64,000 bases of DNA from Coenobita brevimanus (taxonomy: Eukaryota > Arthropoda > Malacostraca > Decapoda > Coenobitidae): positions 15,899,691 to 15,963,690 of the forward strand of contig CM064681.1 in the NCBI GenBank assembly GCA_032717465.1. Direction: 5' to 3'. Positions 1 through 12,231 of this stretch are shown here, in pieces. The number at the start of each line of letters is the position of its first letter. The first letter of the stretch is position 1. Below the pieces are notes generated by a model. That model saw only the letters and a program-made list of their open reading frames with translations. It had not been told where the DNA came from and did not search any database. Made by a program: the position numbers and the translations under genes.

Positions 1-790
1 CCTTATGTCATCTGCACGCCTGCCGCTAAGGTATCACTAATAGATGCTACGCACCCACAATATCCCACAACGAACACTCGTGATACATATCACAATCATT
101 TTATATAAATCATAAATAATCAACAAATGTCTTAGCAAGTTAAAGTACCCTTTCCATGATGCACGTGGTTGCTGGGCATCCTTATGTCCTCACACACCTG
201 CCACTAAGGTATCACTAACCTACACTACGCACCCACAAAATCCTTCACGAACACTGCATATTTCATGTTCATTGTACATGAAGTATAAGTTCTCACTAAA
301 TGTCTTAGCAAGTGACAGTACCTGTTCAATGACATCCGTGGTTGCTATATCTCCTTACGTCCCCGCACACCTGCCACTAAGGTATTGCTAACCTACGCTA
401 CGCACCCACAGAATTCCTTCACGAACACTTGCTGCACATTTCATGTTCACTGTACATAAAGTATAAGTTTTCACTAAATGTCTTAGCAAGTTACAGTACC
501 TGTTCAATGACGTCCGTGGTTCCTAGGCGTCCTTACGTCCCCACACACCTACTGCTAGGTATCGCTAACCTACGCTATGCACCCACAAAATTCCTTCACG
601 AACACTCGCTGCACATTTCACATTCATTGTGCATAAAGTATAAGTTCTCACTAAATGTCTTAGCAAGTTACAGTACCTGTTCAATGACATCCGTGGTTGC
701 TAGGCATCTTTATGTCCCCGCATGCCTGGTGCTAAGGTATCGCTAACATACGCTACGCACCCTAAATCATCCCTTCATGAACACTTGCAG
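1..790. repeat. 177-bp satellite-like tandem repeat (about 4.5 units)
   Basis: The anchor CCTGCCRCTAAGGTATC recurs near 19, 197, 370, 548 and 725, so the unit is about 177 bp. Each unit also carries a CGCACCCACA segment, a TTCACGAACACT segment and a TGTCTTAGCAAGT segment in the same order. Units differ by scattered substitutions. The array probably extends left of the window. Open frames here only reflect the repeat and are not genes. Confidence 0.85.
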
Positions 791-1639
791 CTCAGTTCAC
801 GTACACTTCACTTTAAATCATACACAAATACATGACTACAACAATGATTCCATCCCTACCCCCAGAGTTATTTACGTTCCTTATTACAGTACAATGTTAC
901 CTTGATGCAATACCTTCGCCTCGAGATTTACAACGCACCAGTATATTGGCATACACTACACTCCTTCACAAACACTTGCAGCATGTTGGCCTTATATTTC
1001 ACACAAATTCATACGCATATACAATATCACTATCACATTCCATCCCCAAACACCTCCAATAATCCCTTCCCAACTATGGCGTACAGCTAACGCCTGCCCC
1101 ATTCCACACTATGGCTATGGCGTATGTAACGCATGCTAGTTCCAACATATCACAAAGCCAGCCTTTATAGCTTTCACACACTCTACAGTTTAGGCATTGG
1201 TTTCTCTACTCACATCATAGGGGCCAGGGGAGGTAGAGTGGCGAAACCTCGCTACAGTGAACACGCGTCTTGCGGCTAGGCCTAATGACTGATAATGGGC
1301 ACTACTTCTTCTCAAGATATATATCTATGTTTCATTGACAAAGTCACTTCAGTCCATGCTCAGAAATAATATATTATCACACTGAGTCTATAGGGGCTTC
1401 GACTCGGGCGGGAGGGGAAGAATTGAGGTGATTTAACCCGTTGGCTGCGGTATTTAATTGAAAGGAACCCTTTGCGTGTGCAGCTATCTCGCCAAAACTC
1501 AGCTCTCACAAAACAACATGAAATATATATCAGTTTACTCGCCATATATCTGTGTATCCTCTGGCAAACATTTTTTTTTTTTTTTTTTTTCTAAAACGCC
1601 GTGGCAATGACGAAGTTGTGAACGGAAGTTAGAGAAGTT
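791..1639. other. No gene recognised
   Basis: The sequence shows short stop-rich frames, a T homopolymer near 1570-1590, and a TTAACCC motif near 1433 that resembles a piggyBac-type terminus but has no convincing partner. Confidence 0.5.
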
Positions 1640-1910
1640 GGTGACATAAAGCATCCTATATTTACCGAGTGTGAGGGAAAATGAAGCTTCAGAGCGGACC
1701 CTAAAGTAAACTGAATACGCCGATACAAATGTAAACCACATCGGGAAATGGGTGTACTGATAAAGTAGGTGGCTGATGTGGACCGTGGAAAATAAGAACA
1801 ATATGTGGATATGGATATGGCATGGATATGACTGATAGGGTGATGTTCAAGTCACACCGACACATCGACATATCTGTACACCTGATAATAGCTCGCTAAA
1901 ATGCCCTGGT
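1640..1910. repeat. Partial copy of the dispersed repeat found at 2459 and 4961
   Basis: Blocks such as GGTGTACTGATAAA, GTGGATATGG and TAATAGCTCGCTAAAATG match, in order, the copies at 2459-3370 and 4961-6712. Similarity is clearly lower than between those two copies. Confidence 0.55.
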
Positions 1911-2458
1911 ATGTTCACAAGTTAGCTATAGTCAAACCAGAATATGATGAGCTCTGGGGTGGATAGGTGGATTAAGTAAAGTGCTGCCACATCTTTACCA
2001 AAACAAAACCACCCGGCACCAACGTTTTCTATAATATTTTTAATGGGATGATTCCGCCAAAAATATGCTACCGTCCTTTTGTTACGTTTAGTCTTTTTGG
2101 TTCCATTAAGGCTATTATCGGCTATTATTGTATAAAAATACAAGCTATAAACAGTCCATGGTGGGTGTTACATGAGTGGCCGTGACTGACCCAAACACGC
2201 AGGTCACCGGAAACGTTGCAGCGTGGTCTAAACAACGTTGTCACATGTTGTATAGAGTCGTTGTTTATATTCTTATAAAGAAAATAAATCGTTACTATGA
2301 ATTTTTTTTATAATATATTATATATGGGGTATTTCAAGCTAATATAAAGTTGTTGATATCTTAACATTCGACAATGTAAAGTTGAAGGTTTAAATGTTTG
2401 GCATATGCGCTTTTCTTACCTGCCCCACCTCAGAGCTCATCATATTCTGGTTTAACTA
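1911..2458. other. No gene recognised
   Basis: AT-rich sequence without a long open frame, domain or obvious repeat structure. Confidence 0.5.
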
Positions 2459-2723
2459 TAGCTAGTGACACTAAGAATTTGTCGTGTGTGTGTGTGTGTG
2501 TCCTGACCAGCCTCTAAAGTGTGTAAGTCTGTGCAAACACAAACTATGGGGGGAAAAAGGGGAGTGATGATGAAAAAGCTCATGTGTACTGTGAAAAACA
2601 AGAAAAAAGCCCTGTAAGACGCCCGCGCTCTGACACTCACACACGCACACACACACAAACACGAAAAATACGTGGATATGGGTATGGAAACAAGACATAG
2701 GGTGGGAAAAAGGGGTGTACTGA

Positions 2724-2783
<60 letters not shown>

Positions 2784-3370
2784 CAAAGACGGGGCTTGCT
2801 CAGGTCACAACAGGGCAGGTGGGGGTAAGGGATAAACGGGCGAAGGCGGGGCTGCCGGAAATCAAGTGTGAAGAGTGAATTGCACCTATTTCCTTTGTCT
2901 AATAAATCTATTTCCATACTCATGAGATGTGATTATAGAAGATGACTAACGATCTGTTGTTGGATGAGGTCGAGGAAGCCTAGTGTTCAAATATTGTGGG
3001 TGATATATCGCGGTTCTCACTTTAGCGGAGTTAAGTTTCAGATTCCCTGCATTCCTCGCATTCCTTTGACAGTGTATGGTACGGAAGACATGGATATGGA
3101 TGAAAGAGTTATGTTCAAGTCATATAAGCACACATACACATGGATGGGATAACAGCTGGCTAAAATGCTGTCATTATTATATGTGGTGGTTTATATAAGG
3201 ATGGTTTCAATAAAGCGGGGTCAAGGTTCAGAATTCCTGCCTTCCTCACATTCATTTGAAACTGTACAGTACTGAATGTAATAAGCATGGATATGGATTA
3301 CAGGGTTATGGTCAAGTCATATCGACATATACAGTAACTGTACATGGAATAATAGCTAGCCGTAAATCGC
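2459..3370. repeat. Dispersed repeat, copy 1, with internal GT, CA and GA microsatellites
   Basis: The copy starts near a TAGCTAGT motif, passes a GT run (about 2483-2500), a unique block, a CA run (about 2640-2657) and a GA run (about 2728-2776), and ends near ATAATAGCTAGC. The same order of blocks occurs at 4961-6712, with roughly 90% identity by eye over 2779-3370 versus 6121-6712. Two diverged sub-repeats of about 200 bp (3010-3163 and 3205-3362) share AAGTTTCAG/AGGTTCAG, GGATATGGAT and TCAAGTCATAT. It could be a non-autonomous transposon, but I see no termini that settle the class. Confidence 0.7.
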
Positions 3371-4146
3371 GAAATAAAAATATAACACAGAACATAATAT
3401 GCATTGGAACAGTATCCTAAATAAAACATAAAAATGGCTTACAGACTTGTAGTAAATAAGTTAGCACAAAATGGGGCATGATAACATGAATTACAAAACA
3501 TAACAAAACAGAATAGTATGACAAACATAGCAGTGACTTACAGACTTGTAGTATATAATTTTGTAGGTGGTGGCGACCATCATCCACTCACTTGATGTAG
3601 TACTGGGTAATTCCTCCTTAGCCGTTATCATTCTCTTTATGTGTCTGCCCTCCTCTCTTCCTATTTCTCCCATCTTTCCTGTCACATCGTATTGCTTTTC
3701 TTTCCTTTGCAGATGGATTTACATTGAGTGACAAGCCTAATGGTTTACTGTAAGCCAAGAAACCATTTACAACGCTGGTTGGTAACCATATAACCAAACT
3801 ACAGTAAACGTGCTCCCTAAGTGTCAATAAGCGGGTTGGTGGAGGGTTAGTGCCCCTCCCCGTAAAACAACTAAATCAAAGTCAAATGGCCACCCCTTAT
3901 GGGATTATGGCATCTGGCAATAGATAGCTAGATAAGAAAGGCCTGTAAAGAAAGTACTACTGATAATAAAAATTACAAAACATGAAATTGAATAGTAAGA
4001 GAAATATACAAGTGACTTACAGACTTGTAGTACATAAATTAGAATAAAAAGGACCAGGAAAGAAAGTACTACTGATACACAAGTATATTATAATATTACA
4101 CGAGTTTATTATAATGTACACTTGTACTGTATATGGAAAGACAGTA

Positions 4147-4148
<2 letters not shown>
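3371..4148. other. Low-complexity unique region with short diverged repeats
   Basis: The phrase GTGACTTACAGACTTGTAGTA occurs near 3532 and 4012, and AAAGAAAGTACTACTGATA near 3949 and 4058, so this is diverged tandem sequence of unknown origin. A block near 3380-3420 is matched again near 7058-7100, downstream of copy 2 of the dispersed repeat. I see no gene. Confidence 0.45.
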
Positions 4149-4204
<56 letters not shown>

Positions 4205-4395
4205 ATACAAGTGTTGTATAGGTGGGTAAGAATCTGAGTGAAGAGAGGAGAAATGATGGATGGGAAGGAAAGAGGGGTAATGTTTTGACTTTCCTCCCCT
4301 CTTCCCCCCTGAAGTCAAAACATCACCCCTCTTTCCTTCCCATTCATCCTTTCTCTCTCTCCTCACCTAGATTCATACCCACTTATACAACACTT

Positions 4396-4452
<57 letters not shown>
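4149..4452. repeat. Long inverted repeat (fold-back) with GT and CA arms
   Basis: A GT run of roughly 50 bp is followed by about 86 bp of unique sequence, a short pyrimidine-rich loop (about 4291-4312), the imperfect reverse complement of that unique sequence, and a CA run of roughly 55 bp. Key pairs are TACAAGTGTTGTATA at 4206 against TATACAACACTTGTA near 4384, and GGAAGGAAAGAGGGGT against ACCCCTCTTTCCTTCC. The whole is a hairpin of about 300 bp with arms near 140 bp. It could be a fold-back transposon, a microsatellite-mediated inversion duplication or an assembly fold-back. Confidence 0.85.
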
Positions 4453-4456
<4 letters not shown>

Positions 4457-4489
4457 TAGAGTAGGTGCATTGCACGCCTGTCATTCCAT

Positions 4490-4962
4490 CTCAATGTGAC
4501 AACCTTGCCCAACTTCTCGCTCTAGATGAATAGGTCCCCCTTTTTTCTTCCCTTTCGTTGCTTCAGGTTTCTCTCGTGGTATATTTGAACTGCATTTCAT
4601 CATCTGGTTATCACTCGAACTGGGGTATCAAGCAGGGTCTTCTCTCTATTGAACTTTGGCATAAACTTCACGTATGTCCTTACAGTTCAATGTGACCCTG
4701 TTTTGTTGTCATGTAGGAACTGACAGAGAGCAGGGCTAGTATACCAACCGTCAGTATAAAGAATATGACCCCTGCCAATGTAGTCTGCAATAATCTTTTT
4801 GACGACAGCACAAGACGTGCCCATAATGTCTTTGTTGCTGACTTTTGGTATATCAATGTGCCTGTGTACACGAGCATGTTGAGCAGAAATCCTGTCTCAC
4901 AGTCACACAGCACAAACAGTTTGATGCCAAAGCGAATGTCTCTTGGATGGGATGTTTGTTAG
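4490..4962 (-). pseudogene. piggyBac-family (PGBD-like) transposase relic
   Basis: The minus strand encodes the catalytic-core signature of piggyBac transposases: an RFGIKLFVLCDCETGF-like segment followed by LVYTG, a GWYTSPALCQFLHDNKTGSH-like segment shifted in frame, and a MPKFNRE segment. At least two frameshifts and several stops interrupt it, and only the middle of the domain remains (about 155 codons against roughly 550-650 in a full enzyme). It is more diverged from the transposases at 36704-39181 and 42955-45310 than those two are from each other, so it is a separate, older lineage. No TTAA termini could be assigned to it. It is not functional. Confidence 0.7.
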
Positions 4963-4981
4963 CTAGTTAATGATACTGAAA

Positions 4982-5037
<56 letters not shown>

Positions 5038-5187
5038 TGAACAGTCACTAAACAATGTAAGTCGGTGCAACCACAAACCATGAAGGAAAAAGAGGGAATA
5101 CTGATGAAAAAGCTCATGTGTACTGCGGAAAACAGGAAAAAAGCCCAGTGGCTACACCACGCCCCTTATGCAAGACGCCCGTGCTCT

Positions 5188-5702
<515 letters not shown>

Positions 5703-5726
5703 TGACTGGCAAACCTATCAGTCTCT

Positions 5727-5908
5727 TTAACCCATTGGAGCCCAGTGTCCAGAGTATTGGACAGAACTGGGATTTTTCAAGTCTTCATAAAGTTGGGAAC
5801 CCCCGGGTAGGGACCAATGAGCTTCGCGACTATGAGTCGATAGGCGGAGGGCGGTACACTTAGTACCCTCCCAGTGCAGTGCCTTGCCCACCATTCCTGG
5901 GATCCAAT

Positions 5909-5911
<3 letters not shown>
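5727..5911. mobile_element. Second copy of the same MITE, right TTAA lost
   Basis: It starts TTAACCCATTGGAGCCCAGT and follows the first copy with about 90% identity for 185 bp. It ends at GGATCCAATGGG, where the expected TTAA is replaced by a TA run (5912-5940). It is separated from copy 1 by 24 bp. Confidence 0.75.
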
Positions 5912-5945
<34 letters not shown>

Positions 5946-6913
5946 AGAAAAATAAGTGGATACCGATATGCAAACAAATCATGGGGGAAAATTAGGTGTA
6001 CTGATAAAACGGCCGATGGGTACTGTGAAAAAATCATGAAGTAAAATATGTTAACACCACTGGCGATAATAAAAACCAGAGAGAGAGAAAGAGAGAGAGA
6101 GAACACCGGTGAGAGAGAGGAGAGACAAAGACGGGGCTCGCTCAGGTCGCCACAGGGCAGGTGAGGGTAAAGGATAAGTGGACGAAGGCGAGGCTGCCGG
6201 AAATCAAGTGTGCAGAGTGAATTGCACCTATTTCTCTTATCTAATAAATCTATTTCCATACTCATGAGATGTGATTATAGAAGACGACTAACAATTTGTT
6301 GTCGGATGAGGTCGAGGAAGCCTAGTGTTCAAATATTATGGGTGATACATCGGGATTTCCACTTTAGTATGGTTAAGTTTCAGATTTCCTGCATTCCACG
6401 CATTCCTTTTACATTGTATAGTACGGAAGACACGGATATGGAAGAAAGAGTTATGTTCAAGTCATATAGGCACAAATACATATGGATAGGATAACAGCTG
6501 GCTAAAGTGCTGTCATTATTATATGTGGTGGCTTATATAAGGGTGGTTTCAATAGAGCGGGGTCAAGGTTCAGATTTCCTGCCTTCCTCACATTCATATG
6601 AAATTGTACAGTACTGAAAGTGATATGCATGGATATGGATTACAGGGTTATGGTCAAGTCATATAGACGCATAAATGTACATGGGATAATAGCTAGCTGT
6701 AAATTGCAAAATGGTTGAAGAGTCTTATTATACTTTTTTTTTTTTTTTTCACTGAAAGGCATATGGGAAACTATGGTTTGAATGTCTGACTCTCATTTCC
6801 AAGGGCAGTGGTAGCTCAGTGGTAAACGATTGAATGGTGACAGAGGAGGTTGGCTATGGAAGTGCATGGAGGGTTTTTTATCATTTTCTTTTATGATTAT
6901 TTTTTTTTTTACA

Positions 6914-6950
6914 AACTCGTGTCATTTACCTCAGGTAAATGACACGAGTT
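6914..6950. repeat. Perfect 17-bp inverted repeat with 3-nt loop
   Basis: AACTCGTGTCATTTACC, then TCA, then its exact reverse complement. It follows a T run and lies next to no recognised gene, so a terminator role is not implied. Confidence 0.8.
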
Positions 6951-7709
6951 CATTTTCCTCAGGAAAATTACACAAATTTGAAGAACCTGAATGGTTTTTT
7001 ATTATAATTTCTTAGTTACTTTTTATTTATTTTTTATAACTGAGACTCTCCTAGCCATAAAAATATAACATAGAACATAACATGTATTGGAACACTATGC
7101 TTGGAGGTAGGATACTCCTGTGACTGCTCATTACATCCACTCTCCATCGTGACTGGAGGTGACTGACATGGGAGATGGTGAGAAGGGGCTGACAGGTGTC
7201 GCTGTGACCTACAATGTTTCCCACTTTGGGAAGTAGGTCCGGGCGAGATGTGGGTGTATTGCACACACTCAGGAATGTCCAGATATGGGTGTTTTGAAGC
7301 TAACGGGTTAAAGGGACAGCATGCATGATGCAGCCTTACAGCCTGACTCCTTCTGAGGTACTGAGGTTTCTCGCTACAGGCAGGCTCCGAGGAGGCTCTA
7401 CAGTGTTGCCAAGTGTTTGCCTTGGAAGAGGGATGCGCCAGCTAGAACGAGTCCAAATTTGACACAAATCGGCCTAAAACTTTTCTTTTGACGGTGCTTT
7501 TTCTACTTTTTCACGCGATTCGCGTCAGTGTGCAATTATGTACCAAACCACAAAGAATGCGATTTGCATAAATGTGCGTGGGAGGGTTTTTAATAGTAAT
7601 AATAGTAGGAGTAGGAGTAGAAGTAGTAGTAGACCTATTGGAAGGATGATCATTATTATCGTATTATATTTTTAATAAAGGCCTGAACATGCTTGCATTC
7701 GTTGGCTTT
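6951..7709. other. No gene recognised
   Basis: Frames of 60-76 codons occur on the minus strand around 7034-7266 but show no domain, and a second frame covers the same interval. An irregular AGT/AGG-rich stretch lies at about 7596-7635. Confidence 0.4.
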
Positions 7710-8511
7710 GGTCACCTAATGGTGGCTCTCTGTGCTGTTCCATCTCTAGAAGCCTCCCTATTCAGTCCTTTATCAATGAGGTCACACCCTATATCCTTGT
7801 CCCAGGTGACTCGCAGCCCAGCTCCCGTACCGTCGACACCTCCACTCCAGCCCGTGGCAGGACCAGCCGTCCTAGCATCACCGAGGAGAGTTGGCCTGTC
7901 CCTTCCACCCAGAGGGCGATGGCCTAGGACCTGCCCACCAGGAGGTCGAGAGCAGTTTTCTCCCTCCACCCACCTGGACCAGGGCCTGCTCTCCCTGCGA
8001 CCGTTTCCAGGCCTCCCTGCTTGGTCTCCATTTGCTGTGGGGCTGGGCGAGTGCTTCTGGCCCTTTTCCACCAAGGGCAAGGGGGTTGAGGGCAGTGGTG
8101 GGCCATTTTTTCACCTGCAGTTCTTCATCGGCGCCTTCCACTCGGCGCCGCGCCTCTGCCCACCTCTGCACGTCCCGCCCTGCCTTCCACGACCATCAGC
8201 TGTGCTTGCCTGCCCTCGTCACTGCCCTTCCCTGCCTTTGCTGCCTTTCCCTGCCTGCCATCATCGGCCCAGCCATGCTCTGTTTTGGAGGGCTTTTCCT
8301 GCCATTTTCCCTGATGGGCTCTCTTGTTTGCCCATTCCCTACCAGAGCTGTGGGGAAAATATTTCAACAACAACAACAACTCGTCCCAGGTCTTTTTAGA
8401 TCTGCTTCTTGCAATCGTACCCCTGACGGTTACACTTCTCACCTTCCACACCCATTTATCATCTTTGATCATCTCAACATGCGCAAACCATCTCAATCTA
8501 CCCCTCCTCAT
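7710..8511 (-). pseudogene. LINE reverse-transcriptase C-terminus, interrupted by a 575-bp insertion
   Basis: On the minus strand 8511-8383 encodes the conserved LINE tail pattern RLRWFAHVEM followed by a basic GTIARSRSKKTWD segment. The coding sense resumes at 7807 with KDIGCDLIDKGLNRE and ends with a stop near 7710. Deleting 7808-8382 plus one copy of the 9-bp GTCCCAGGT duplication joins KKTWD to KDIGC in one open frame. Only the last 70 or so residues of the polyprotein remain. The clade is not determined; the RLRW(F)HVE tail is shared by several non-LTR families of arthropods. It is a dead fragment. Confidence 0.75.
7808..8382 (+). mobile_element. 575-bp GC-rich retroposon with (CAA)n tail
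   Basis: The insertion is bounded by a perfect direct repeat GTCCCAGGT (7799-7807 and 8383-8391), typical of target-primed insertion. Its 3' end is a CAACAACAACAACAA tail immediately before the right target copy, which makes it a retroposed, SINE-like element on the plus strand. Its GC content is far above that of the neighbourhood. The long frames on both strands (up to 236 codons) are Pro/Arg/Gly-rich consequences of GC richness and show no domain. I could not find a tRNA-type A/B box pair at its 5' end, so its source RNA is unknown. Confidence 0.7.
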
Positions 8512-8547
8512 TACAACACTAATACATTACAGTTCTTTATTTACCAA

Positions 8548-8715
8548 CTTATGATGATGATGATGATGATGATGTTGATTAGTAGTAGTATTAGTAGCTG
8601 TAGTAGTGCGAGTAGTAGTACTAGTATTAGTTGTAATTGTTGCAGTACTAATTGTAACAGCACGAATAGAAACAGTAGTAGCTATAGTAGTAGTATTAGT
8701 AGTAGCAGAGCTTTA
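8548..8715. repeat. Trinucleotide microsatellites (ATG)n and (AGT)n
   Basis: An ATG run near 8550-8575 is followed by an imperfect AGT/TAGT-rich tract to about 8710. The flanking 8716-9364 shows no gene. Confidence 0.8.
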
Positions 8716-9364
8716 TTTTGCTTTGGTTCCAGCCAGATTTGTTCGTGAACCCAGTGGACTGCAGTCTGAAGTTGCCCATCTCATAAAGTTCATCCCATCC
8801 TTTCTTCACTGGATGGGATGGGAGATAAAAAACACTTCATAGGCGGACATATCAGTGCCAGCACTGACGGGTGTCTTTTTCCAGCACCTGTTGGAAATGA
8901 ATGGGTTAAAAAAAATGGATGTCTTTCATTTCAGAAAGTTTCCATTGAGCTGATTAAATGCATCCAGATGTAATAAGACTTATCTGTATGACACATTTTC
9001 TTAGTAAAGTCATCAACATTATGATCATATAAAATTAATGCAGATCAGTGGTGGAGACAACACTTATGATTAAAAAGCACCAGTGTCAAACCACCTTTGA
9101 GGGGGGGAACCAGAGCTCCAGAAACAAAAGTTCTACCTTTTCATCAACGATCCTCGATCATCCCTGCTTTTTATTGTCTCGGTATTTTGTTATCACGCTC
9201 AATACCCACCCTGTCATTAATACGTCTCCGAAACATATGCCCAGAAAATTACCAGATATAAAATATAGGCAATGATTATGAAGTAAGTGTTAAACTAACA
9301 TCTGCAATTCGGACACGCACTTACGTGCCGCATTAGGGAAGCTGGTATTGCTTACAATTTGTCT

Positions 9365-10185
9365 TTTTGTGTGTCTGTCTGTGTATCTGTTAGCATGATA
9401 ACTTCATAACCGCTCAAAATATCACCACAAGATTTTACAGGTGTGTAGCAGGGAAAAAGTCAATACCAAGCTCAAAAGTGGTGAAAGTCGGTCAAGGTTT
9501 GTGTGTCTGTTACCACGATAACTTTGCAATCAATGAAAATATCACCACAAAATTTTACAGGTGTGTAGCAGGGAAAAATTCGATGCCAAGCTTGAAACTG
9601 GTGAAAGTAGGTCAAGGTTTGTGTGTCTGTTTCCACGATAACTTTGCAACCGCTCAAAATATCATCGCAAATGTTTACAGGTGTGTAGTAGGCATAAAAA
9701 TCTATGAGTTCGAAATTGGTGAAAGTAGGTCATGGTCAAAGTCATATTCCCAGCTGCGCTACATATGTAATGGCTCTTGGCTGGTGTGATTCCTGCCTAT
9801 GGGTTGCCTCTAGTTATAACTTATTTTTGTTACCTCTTACCGACTTAACTGAGGTTAGGTGAGATTTCCGTACCTGGTAGTAGGGAAGAAATCGATCACA
9901 AGTTCGAAATTGGTGTAAGTAGGTCGAAGTCTGTGTGTCTGATACCACGATAACTTTGCAACCGCTCAAGATATCATCACAAATGTTTTCAGTTTGTAAT
10001 AGGGATGAAAATCTCCTACGAGTTCTAAACTGGTGAAAGTAGCTCAAGGTCAAGGTCATATTCCTAGCCGCACTATTATATCTATCGGCTCACGGCTGGT
10101 GTGATTCCCGCCCTGGGGAGCCTCTGGTTATAACTTATTTTTGTTACCTCCTGCGGACTATTATAAGTTAGGCGAGGTTTCCCCA
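9365..10185. repeat. Higher-order tandem repeat (about 120-bp sub-units)
   Basis: The segment GTGTCTGT-n-CACGATAACTTTGCAA, followed by AAAATATCA, a TTTACAGGTGTGTAG block and GGTGAAAGTAGGTCA, recurs at about 9370, 9499, 9620 and 9940. Two longer spacers (about 9740-9880 and 10045-10185) resemble each other as well, sharing GGCTGGTGTGATTCC and TTATAACTTATTTTTGTTAC. The array therefore has a larger unit made of short sub-units plus a spacer. Confidence 0.75.
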
Positions 10186-10292
10186 TCTGGCAGTGTTACA
10201 AACAGCCTCCATAATTCCTAAACTAAAGATGACTCTTGTAACTGTCATGATATACTCTTACGGTAGAAATATAAATGGCAGAAAAAGAAAAG

Positions 10293-10294
<2 letters not shown>

Positions 10295-10362
<68 letters not shown>
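10295..10362. repeat. TA microsatellite
   Basis: About 68 bp of TA dinucleotide. The following 10363-10863 holds no recognised gene. Confidence 0.95.
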
Positions 10363-10363
<1 letters not shown>

Positions 10364-10863
10364 TTCTGGTTCCATGATGACTTTGTCATATCACGACAGG
10401 AATTTCAGAATGAATTTTTCCTCCTATCCATTAACATGTTTGCATTTTTTATTTCTCCGTACACCAGGACTTTATGGAGTGAATTTTCGGAGTTTAATGG
10501 AACTGCACTGGTAATGAGTGAGTTTAATAAAGTATGAACTTGTATCAAATAATAAAACAGATTACAAGGTTAACAGTATACCTTTCTCCTTTCTCCTTCA
10601 GTATGGTGAAGTATTACAAATTATATTTCCTATGACGTTATTCAGCACTCGAAGAGAATTCCGGTGTTGTTCAGATTATGAGATATAAAAACATTAATTA
10701 AAAAAAAATAAAAAATAAAAACTAGATCCAGTGAACTCACCTACAGAATTTCACACTTCATTTAAAAATCAATGTGGTCGGCAGAAGCCTGTGTCTAGCA
10801 TAGCCCAGCAGTACACTCTACGTATCTTCACCCTATCACCACTTAGGGGCTGATGCTCACTGT

Positions 10864-11104
10864 TCATATTGAATACGTACAAGAGCTGCCTCCTTGGTGA
10901 ACTACTCTGATGATACCGGAGAATTTATCCCAAGTCGACTGGTCTCGTGGAGTGCTAGTAATATCAGTTATAATCACATATTTTCGAGCTCTGTGCCCCA
11001 GACATGAGTCCAACTCGAGTCCATTCAGACAATAGATAACCTCTGTAACCAGCTGACCACCATCATTGAAAAATGTGGCAGTGCATAATGAAAATGTCTG
11101 AATT
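10864..11104 (-). CDS. Candidate terminal exon of an unrecognised gene
   Basis: On the minus strand an AG at 11105-11106 precedes 79 codons without a stop, ending in TGA at 10864-10866. The translation contains segments FFNDGGQLVTEVIYCLNG and RKYVIITDITSTPRDQ, with four or so cysteines and a balanced composition unlike the surrounding low-complexity frames. No ATG begins it and the polypyrimidine tract is weak, so it could be an internal or last exon, a transposon relic, or chance. I do not recognise the family and no partner exon was found nearby. Confidence 0.3.
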
Positions 11105-11970
<866 letters not shown>

Positions 11971-12231
11971 CAACAAACTACAGGGAAAAGTAATCCTCAA
12001 AAGGCCTTACAGTATATCCTGAGGAAGAACAATGAATGTTGTTTCCAAGTACAGGTACATGTTGCTACTCTATTAGCATGAGAAGAATATAGCAATGATG
12101 AAGGCTCTTCCCCCCCCCCCCTACTTTTTCCATTTATACCGCTTGCACAAACCAGTGCTTGCGCCTAGACCAAGGTAAAAAGGCCAAGACAGGAAGCAGT
12201 ACAGGGAAGGAGGAAATATTCAATCAATCAC

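Noticed and set aside
6804..6840. A second tRNA-like head (TAGCTCAGTGGTAAACG)
   Set aside because: Only an A-box-like motif is present; no B-box at the right distance.
7689..8748. Overlapping 236- and 285-codon frames on the plus strand
   Set aside because: They arise from the GC-rich retroposon and trinucleotide repeats, overlap in several frames on both strands, and have no domain.
8885..8908. A TGGGTTAA terminus like that of the 189-bp MITE
   Set aside because: No matching left end was found upstream.
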